From: Acanthosepion lycidas
Taxonomy: Eukaryota; Mollusca; Cephalopoda; Sepiida; Sepiidae
Assembly (NCBI GenBank): GCA_963932145.1
Contig: OZ010574.1
Coordinates: 64,642,378-64,706,377 of the forward strand
Length of the DNA stretch: 64,000 bases
Reading direction: 5' to 3'
Made by a program: the position numbers and the translations under genes. Shown here one piece after another: positions 57,710 to 64,000 of this stretch. Each line of letters starts with the position of its first letter. Position 1 is the first letter of the stretch. The notes under the pieces were generated by a model. It saw nothing but the letters and a program-made list of their open reading frames with translations. It was not told where the DNA came from and did no database searches.

Positions 57710-57993
57710 TAAAGACATTTTTATGTTTAACGTTCTTATTATAGATACAAGTATTTAAGTAAATGCTCTGTTTATAATAAACAGTATTAAATAACATTTA
57801 CCGGCCTGAATGTCCGAGAAATTTTCTTAGAAAATATTCGTCCTTTTCATAGAAAATATTCGTTTCTATGAAAATTTCTCGGACATTCAGGCCGGTAAAT
57901 GTTATTTAATACTGTTTATTATAAACAGAGCATTTACTTAAATACTTGTATCTATAATAAGAACGTTAAACATAAAAATGTCTTTAATAAATA
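57703..57993. repeat. perfect inverted repeat, 123-bp arms, 45-bp spacer
   Basis: Arms 57703-57825 and 57871-57993 are exact reverse complements by eye, base for base. The 45-base spacer contains AGAAAATATTCG twice and the further inverted pair TTTTCATAGAAA (57844-57855) / TTTCTATGAAAA (57863-57874), so the symmetry is echoed at the centre. Both outer ends are near (TA)n. No coding potential. Candidate foldback element or snap-back replication product. Confidence 0.97.
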
Positions 57994-58189
57994 CATTGTC
58001 GGACTTTGTCCATTTCATTATATATATATATATATATATGATACTTATCTTAAATTTATTATAAATATGCATCTATTGATTAGTAAAAGTATACTAATTC
58101 CCAGTGCCTGGAAATATCAGAGGTTCTTAATCAAATTTTTGTTAATAAGTTATTTTTTTTCTAAGAGTTCAACTGTGATAACTCAAATA

Positions 58190-58930
58190 TTTAATTGGCT
58201 CACTCTAAGAGAATCCAAAATAAACTGTCACACTCCGAACATCGGAGAAATTGGGTGCATCAGTGGGTTGGCCTGAAAAGACCTCCTAGCCACTAGGTAC
58301 AGATTTACATCTCACAGGATATGTGTAGAAGAGAAAACAACTTACCTCCTGAAACAAAACATGTTCATACATGTCTTGCATGCAAGATACTTAGAGAAGA
58401 AAACATGGCCAATCCAAAAGCTACAATTTAAGAACAACCTCATCTTGTAGCCCAGAAATTTTGTGAGACAAAATTATGGTTTATGCAAATTTCCAAGCCT
58501 CAGCCATTCAATAAAATGAACATAAATAAGAAAACCTCAGAGGGACATCAGATGCCAATGAGTTGAGTGTTTGTGCTTTGTGTGTGAAGTTTTGCAGTAG
58601 TCTCACAGATTGTGATTGAAAAAGAACAGAGTACAACAAGTACTCCAAAAAGCCATACCTTTTTGCTACAGCTGCCACCAACATGTAAACAGGTGAACAA
58701 CCCAGTTGTTTAGGATGGGTAAATGTAGGACACAGATGCCAAGAATATATGGCCTATGCTTTGTAAGAAAGTCAGTGTTCAGAGAAAGCTCCTAAAACCG
58801 CACACCTGTATACGAGTATCATTTGACAAAGTCCATTCATGAATAAACAATTTTACACATGTGAGATTTAGTATGACATTCTTGGTCATCTGTACAAAGA
58901 TAACATTATACTTTCATGAGAGTGCAGGGA
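58190..58930. repeat. repeat family B, two partial copies in a row
   Basis: 58190-58330 has CACTCTAAGAGAATCCAAAAT, GGCCTGAAAAGACC and GCCACTAGGTACAGATTTAC. 58530-58930 has CATGTAAACAGGTGAACAACCC, GAATAAACAATTTTACACATG and ATGACATTCTTGGTC. Both match parts of 55540-55990. Confidence 0.6.
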
Positions 58931-58939
58931 TATCTTGTG

Positions 58940-59720
58940 CAACAAGAGTTTTAAAAAGTTTGAGTTTCAAGAACTTTGAGTATTTTAGTACAAACTTATA
59001 TTAATTGGTGCAGGAAAATGTTGCACCTGTCTAAGGTGTTAAATGTCTGAGGTAATTTGATCAGATTTTAGAAATTGGGATGTTTGGCTTAGTTTTCAGC
59101 ACCCAATAAAAATTCCTCATCCTTACCCAGAAAATAAGTGTGTTAGGCTGTGGAATTATTGATAAAAAGAGAAATCATGAAGGAAAATTGATCTTCAAAA
59201 ACTATATGGAAAAACCTGAAACAGCTGCCAATGTAATCGAGCTACAAAAAGTGCAGTTGATCTTGCAAAAAAAACAGCTGACCTGCCAATATAATTAAGC
59301 TACAAATATATGGTTTAGCTACAGCATTGGCATGTTGATTTTCTTTAGCCATGGCCAAATGAAAATTATCTGTAATGGAAGTGTGTGGAAAGAGGTATTT
59401 GTCATCCAATATTGGCAAAGAGAAACAAAGCCAGACATGTTAACAAGGAAACAATCATAAATCATTGCTCTTGATAAATATCCTATAATATGTGGAGGTT
59501 GCTGCAGCATATTTGAGGTGATGTGTTCACTATGATGAAGTATGACTGTCATAGCAACCACTGCAGCAAGGACATCAAGGCTACAAACTTGGATAACTTC
59601 CAGACTTTGTTGTTAAAGATTAATATTGAAGAAGTTGGAGGTTAGAATGGAAGTCAAAAGAGAGTATACTCTCATATACTTTATTCGCATGTTTTTCTGT
59701 CTTGAGAAACTGAAAATTAT
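58940..59720. other. unassigned sequence
   Basis: A minus-strand open frame at 59319-59561 has mixed composition but no supporting splice sites or known motif. Otherwise nothing seen. Confidence 0.35.
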
Positions 59721-59734
59721 GGTTTTTGGAACAA

Positions 59735-60361
59735 TAAGTGGCAATTTCCTCTTAATATGTTGAATTATTTCTTTCTGATTTTAAAGATGTCCTTTCCCCC
59801 CCCCATTTTCTCTAAAATTCCATTATTACTCAAGCACCTTCATCTGCTAGGAGATTGTCCGGAATTCACTGCCATATAGGAGGACTGATATTACATAACA
59901 GTTCAGTACTTTTTTTTTCTTTTATTCTAAGGAAGTTTTTTCTGTTTTGCTTTTAAAAGGCAACTTTTGCTACTCTAATGAGCCTTCAGATTTTAGGGTC
60001 ACATTTTCCATCCCCTGTTAAAACAGTTATAATTTTTTATACTTGCTTGATTTTGGTATTTGTAATTTGCATTTTAGGCTCTTCCTTTTGCTGACAACCA
60101 TGTATTCTGTCTTTTTGCAACTGATGTTTATTCCATCTAGCTTTATCTCAGTACCTTCTGTACGAGATTCTGTAGTTTCCTTTTCATGTCTGCTATCAAA
60201 GCTCTGTTATCTGCATATCTTGTGCTAAGATTGCGGCTGCTAACAATCAATCCTTGTAGGATTTCTAATTCTCTCAGAATCACTTCACTGTATAAATTGA
60301 ACAAGTCTGATTGATGAGGAGACACAGCCTGGAATGAGGTCTGAGAAAATCTGACAATCAC
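59735..60361 (-). pseudogene. LINE-A reverse transcriptase palm and thumb, antisense
   Basis: Minus-strand reading: MIVRFSQTSFQAVSPHQSD then LFNLYSEVILRELEILQG, LIVSSRNLSTRYADN (a degenerate YADD box) and RALIADMKRKLQNLVQKV (60361-60143), then GINISCKKTEYMVVSKRKS (60130-60085) and VLNCYVISVLLYGSEF (59905-59860). This continues the LINE at 52175-54560 in order of domains. Some frame changes are present near the T tract at 59910. Confidence 0.88.
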
Positions 60362-60387
60362 AGGAAGTCAACAAAAATGTAATTATC

Positions 60388-60424
<37 letters not shown>

Positions 60425-60955
60425 ATGAATGCTAAACAATTTTCCTAAAGTGGCAACAAATGGTTCTACAGAAGGATGGTGTGAATACAATGTTAGAGTA
60501 TTAACCAGTGAGGCCAATAGAAAAGAAAAAGTTGTGCCAACAATAAGTTAAATTGCAAATTGGTGTTCAAAAAGTCCAAAACGTAAAATGGTCATAAACA
60601 GTCCATCAGGTAAACTAATACCGAAAATGGGGTGGGGGGTTAAAAATCTCCTTTGTAATTAACCCATGGGGGGGGGGGTAAAAAATCCAACCTTCCACTC
60701 ACAACAGAGAAAACACATTTTTGCTCACCAAGCCCAAAAATCGTTCTTCACTTGTTAGTGAAAGCAACAGCATTTATTCACAGACCAATTTTTCTGATTG
60801 GCCACGCCAGTAAGGGACGAAAGAACATTAGCATAGTTCTTCTGATACTTAAAGTAGCAGATTTTTGTCAGCAATTTTCTTTATTTCTCCTTCCACAGAC
60901 CCTGCACAAAACAAACTCTTTTTCAAGGTAGGTGATTTTCTTTCATTACAGCAAC
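60362..60955. other. unassigned sequence with T and G/C homopolymers
   Basis: T tract at 60390-60419, G runs near 60630 and 60668-60678. No exon or transposon recognised. Confidence 0.35.
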
Positions 60956-60959
60956 TAGG

Positions 60960-61240
60960 AAATATTAAAAATGAAAAGAACATTGTGCTTAGAATTAGAA
61001 AAACTCTGTCAAAATTTCTAGGATGAATGAGCAGGAAAAAGGCTTGGAGAATTTGACACTCACAGAACATTTAAGGAAGGAGACAGAATAAAACATCAAG
61101 TAACTTACCTAATGAGCTTGTAAATGAATAGAACAGGGACTAGGAAGGATAAGGGGCAAACATTACTAAGGGCGATAAAGGATAGGAAGTATCGGAGAGC
61201 CATGATCAACCATGTCCTGGAAGGACATGTCATGGAATTA
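60960..61240 (+). mobile_element. LINE-A C-terminal fragment, sense
   Basis: Broken frames read MSRKKGLENLTLTEHL (61030-61070), a RDRGRQ-like lysine/arginine stretch, and RGKHY-GR-RIGSIGEPWSTMSW-type sequence to 61230. The order and wording match the antisense copies at 22030 and 5140. Confidence 0.65.
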
Positions 61241-61267
61241 TCAAGTTCAATCAATTAAGTGAAAAAA

Positions 61268-61374
61268 AAAAAATACATTTAAAAGTGCTTTGGTTCAAAA
61301 GGAATTTTCTTTTTAACTATGGCAGTTAAAAAGAAAATTCCTTTTGAACCAAAGCACTTTTAAATGTATTTTTT
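61268..61374. repeat. perfect hairpin, 51-bp arms, 5-bp loop
   Basis: Arms 61268-61318 and 61324-61374 are exact reverse complements around ATGGC. The arm contains AAAAGTGCTTTGGTTCAAAA. No TA duplication or known terminal motif is present at the ends. Confidence 0.97.
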
Positions 61375-61399
61375 AAAGATAAAAGAAAACAGTCTGTTT

Positions 61400-61850
61400 C
61401 CTTAGTCTATAATTGCCATTAGTGGACCTCGTTACCAAGTATTGGAGTGATCAATCTTTCCTTCTGTGTGAAATGAGTTCTATGTTGGATCTGAAGAGAC
61501 ATCTGCCACCATCTCACATAAGGTAGGAGGGTTCATGGGATTGAAAGTGCTGGCTTTTCTTTGGGCTCTCTTTATCTATTCTATTTGTATTCTAGTGTTC
61601 TTGAAGGATAGTTTTTTCATGGACTGCTCTTCTCCAGTTGGTTCTTTCTGCAGCTTCTGTCTCCCAATTGACCAGATCAATTTCTGTTCTCAACAAGGTG
61701 TTTTTTGAGCTGATCCTTGAATCTACAACATGGGGCTCCAGATGGTCTCTTGACAGATTCAAGCTCCGAGAATGGGTAGGTGGATATCTGGCAAGGTATC
61801 CAGCCCTTTTAAAGTCGGTTGCGAGTCATGGTTCCTAGGCTCTCCATCTT
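61400..61850 (-). mobile_element. LINE C-terminal fragment with zinc-finger tail (LINE-C), antisense
   Basis: On the minus strand: THSRSLNLSRDHLEPH, KNTLLRTEIDLVNWETEA, AERTNWRRAVHEKTILQEH and, after a frame change, EPSYLCEM-GRCLRSNIGLISHRRKD (61545-61460). The WxxxxxDRxxWR-like block followed by CxxC and GLxSHxR is the usual tail of a widespread metazoan LINE group. It is a family different from LINE-A and LINE-B. Confidence 0.7.
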
Positions 61851-61854
61851 TTGT

Positions 61855-62285
61855 TCAGAGAACTTCATTGTTTGTGATCCAGTTCTGCCACATGTTCTAT
61901 AATACATACTATATAAAAACATTAACATATGAATTAAACATATTAACAGAAGCATTTATTTATTACTTAATAACAGAAAACTGATCTCTTAATCTTACAT
62001 TAATACATATTTACATCATGATTATGAGTACCGGAACTCATCAGTTGTAAGCACACAAGATGTACTGCAGTCCCAGTAGAAGACTGGGTAAGATAGCCTA
62101 ATGGGGGCCCAACCTTCTACAGGCTGGTTTGAATTCAGTTTTTCCTTCTAAACAATATGCAATGTGACATCTTTGTCATGTCAGGATTATTCACAGGTTT
62201 TTACATGCCAGTCTTTAAATATACATAATCCTTATAAAAAATAATAGCATTATTTACATCTGCTTATTTCAGTGGGGGTGTTTAA
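61855..62285. other. unassigned sequence
   Basis: No feature supported. Confidence 0.35.
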
Positions 62286-62289
62286 ATGT

Positions 62290-62470
62290 TCAGGCCAAGG
62301 ATCAAAGTGTCTCGACTCAGACTCGAGTCAGTGTAGTATATATACACTCTGTCTAAGATGAATGTGTTTTTATTTAACCTAGGATCAAAGTATCACACTT
62401 CAGGCTAGGATCAGTGTAGTATCTGTACAAATTTCTGCTCAGCTAAGGATCAATTGTATCTGTGCTCTCC
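62290..62470. repeat. imperfect direct duplication, about 86-bp period
   Basis: GGATCAAAGTGTCTCGAC...AGTCAGTGTAGTATA at 62299-62340 is echoed by GGATCAAAGTATCACACTTC...ATCAGTGTAGTATC at 62382-62422, with a third partial GGATCAATTGTATC at 62447. Confidence 0.7.
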
Positions 62471-62474
62471 GCCA

Positions 62475-62755
62475 ATAAGATCATTAAGTTTAAGAAGTCA
62501 AGATTTAGTATCAGAATTGTCCCAAATGACAGATGTTTAGTGCTTTATGAATTTGGTAGTATAGTAATTGTGAGTTCAATCTCTGGGCTGTGTAGTAAAT
62601 ATTCTTACTTAGTTTGATTAATTTATTTTCTATGGCTTATGACCCATTTGCAGGCTACATAAAGTCAGAAAATATTTTTAGATTGCAAGAATTTTTTAAA
62701 TTTTTTTTATTTATTATTTATTTATTTTTGAGAGAATGATTTACTGATGTAAGTC
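62475..62755. other. AT-rich sequence
   Basis: Only a (TTTA)n-like run near 62700-62730; nothing else recognised. Confidence 0.35.
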
Positions 62756-62756
62756 T

Positions 62757-62992
62757 TATTAATTAACCCAAGGGTTGGGGAAGAAATGGATTCCTAACTT
62801 TCCTCAGGATATTTGTGCACAAGTAAATATAATGAATAACAGAAATTGGAACTTGGCTCTCCAATTAACAATTCTGAGACATTGTCAACTACACCACCTA
62901 TACATCCACACTTACAGCACTTTGTATTCCCAAGGGGTCAACTGTAGTGAATAGGCTTAATGTTGCTTAACTTTCATGGTCCTATGAGAACC
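62757..62992 (-). repeat. 5S rRNA/tRNA chimeric SINE, minus strand
   Basis: The reverse complement starts GAAAGTTAAGCAACATTAAG, then CCCCTTGGGAATACAAAGTG and CTGTAAGTG (5S 3' domain), then GGATGTATAGGTGGTGTAGTTG and CCAAGTTCCAATTTCTG (tRNA-like A and B boxes), ending near CCAACCCTTGGGTTAAT. Confidence 0.82.
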
Positions 62993-62999
62993 AATGTTT

Positions 63000-63225
63000 C
63001 AAGGCAATGTGGCCATACGCAGACTCCGTTTGAAACAGGACTATCATTAACTGAGTAATGTTAAACTAAAAAAGACAAGAACAGTGGAATGAGAATACTT
63101 TACCCTCCCATAAATTAAACAAAAGGTTTGGTTTGAAACTTCCGGAAGGTTGTCCAGATGAATGGACACCTAAAGAAACGATGGCCAAAATGTTATAAGA
63201 AAGATAAGGATATTAGTCTGATTAT
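63000..63225. other. unassigned sequence between two 5S/tRNA SINEs
   Basis: Weak resemblance to the SINE-1 tail (CCTAAAGAAACGATGGCCAAAATG), not strong enough to call. Confidence 0.3.
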
Positions 63226-63227
63226 AA

Positions 63228-63500
63228 ATACTGTAGGCTTACACCCATATCGCATTAAAACAATAGTCCCCTTATAATCCCTGACAATAAGCAGTCAGGC
63301 ATGGTCAGTAACTAGATAGGTGACCACTTGGAAATAGCAGGTGCTGTAGGCTTGGATGTGCTGGTGGGGTAATGGATAATGATTTGGATTTGTTAATTGG
63401 GGTGCTGAGTTCCAATTCCTGTTGTGTGCAAATAGCCTTGATACATGATGAATCCAACTCTTTGTAATTAACCCATAGCTGGGGGAGGTAAGACTTGTAT
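63228..63500 (+). repeat. 5S rRNA/tRNA chimeric SINE with nearly full-length 5S head
   Basis: 63228-63352 aligns end to end with animal 5S rRNA by eye: GCTTACACCCATATCGCATT, then AATCCCTGACAATAAGCAG, GGCATGGTCAGTAACTAGAT, AGGTGACCACTTGGAAATAG and CAGGTGCTGTAGGCTT. It is joined directly to a tRNA-like unit GGTGGGGTAATGGATAATG with B-box-like GAGTTCCAATTCCTG, then the body CCCATAGCTGGGGGAGG. Divergence (for example GGAAATAGC for GGGAATACC) shows it is not a functional 5S gene. Confidence 0.85.
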
Positions 63501-63509
63501 CATTAAACC

Positions 63510-63752
63510 ATTATATCTAAAAAAAAAACATTAAGATATAAAAATATCATCTGGCTTCAAATAACTTGCAAACGGTTGATAAGCTATAGGAATCAAACAA
63601 TATAAATAGTGTAATGACTTCTCCTCACAGAAATAACTCTATTTACTGATAAACAAATAGCAATCATTTTAATTTAGTGTATTTTTAAGCAATGCAAATA
63701 AATATTGAAATATTAACAAAATCACTGTTAATCAAATATAGATTAGCATTGA

Positions 63753-63755
<3 letters not shown>
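63510..63755. other. AT-rich sequence
   Basis: Nothing recognised. Confidence 0.35.

Positions 63756-63801
<46 letters not shown>
63756..63801. repeat. poly(T) tract, 46 nt
   Basis: Uninterrupted T run; a second shorter one lies at about 63881-63892. Confidence 0.97.
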
Positions 63802-63804
<3 letters not shown>

Positions 63805-64000
63805 TTCATTTTCATATGCCTTAAAATTGCTTTGTGAACAAGGTTTTTAATTTCACTCCTAAATTCCCTTTTGAATGTAATTTTTTTTTTTTTAATATTG
63901 ACCTAAATTTTGGTGCAAAATTTGTGGTTGAGACTTTAATTAGGCTATTTGTGAAGATTTTTTTCTGCAAATAAATCATTGATTTCATATGTATATAAAT

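Noticed and set aside
59319-59561. 80-residue minus-strand frame
   Set aside because: Mixed composition but no splice signal, motif or second copy; not distinguishable from chance.
63228-63352. Functional 5S rRNA gene
   Set aside because: Several changes in the conserved 3' domain and direct fusion to a tRNA-like unit mark it as a SINE head.

Overview
The window looks like intron-rich, repeat-saturated DNA from a large, AT-rich animal genome. A coleoid cephalopod of the Octopus type is the best guess, inferred from the mix of tRNA-derived SINEs, jockey- and RTE-like LINEs, mariner/Tc1 copies and extreme simple-sequence content. No bacterial-style operon, rRNA operon or CRISPR array is present. 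No LTR retrovirus, Polinton or other virus-like fossil could be identified. Most long open frames are artefacts of tandem repeats whose period is a multiple of three (1-430, 36384-37191) or lie in transposon remains.

Host coding sequence: five to seven short plus-strand segments have good splice-site context and compatible reading phases. They are 1998-2048 (weak), 8338-8502, 9229-9266, 18970-19196, 38191-38368, 39260-39519 and 45748-45805 (stop). They read as the 3' part of one plus-strand gene spread over about 44 kb. I do not recognise the protein.

Region by region. 1-6.7 kb: a perfect 12-bp array, two mariner-type MITEs, an antisense LINE piece and SINEs. 6.7-13.7 kb: candidate exons, more MITEs, a head-to-head SINE pair and 5S/tRNA SINEs. 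14.4-16.5 kb: a whole but inactivated mariner with both terminal repeats, and a partial second copy. 19.8-21.0 kb: a nested 24/28-bp minisatellite. 21.9-25.5 kb: MITEs, a LINE end, a pogo-like end and repeat family A. 26.6-29.5 kb: a Penelope-like fragment with GIY-YIG remains, then a decayed jockey/CR1-like LINE. 31.4-32.4 kb: a Tc1 relic containing a 22-bp minisatellite. 35-35.7 kb: a DD37D (maT-like) relic. 36.4-37.2 kb: a perfect 30-bp array. 38-46 kb: exons, repeats and a duplicated tRNA-like unit. 47-56.6 kb: repeat family A copies and an RTE-like LINE with endonuclease and RT remains. 57.7-58.0 kb: a perfect 123-bp-arm inverted repeat. 59.7-63.5 kb: LINE ends, a perfect 51-bp hairpin, and 5S/tRNA SINEs, one with a nearly full-length 5S head.

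The most interesting signals are six palindromic MITEs whose ends nearly match human MADE1/Hsmar1, a 5S rRNA-tRNA chimeric SINE family, perfect snap-back palindromes of several sizes, the block-structured nested minisatellite, and a strong plus-strand bias of long poly(T) tracts. All calls come from reading the sequence by eye. Edges of old repeats are approximate and family names need database confirmation.
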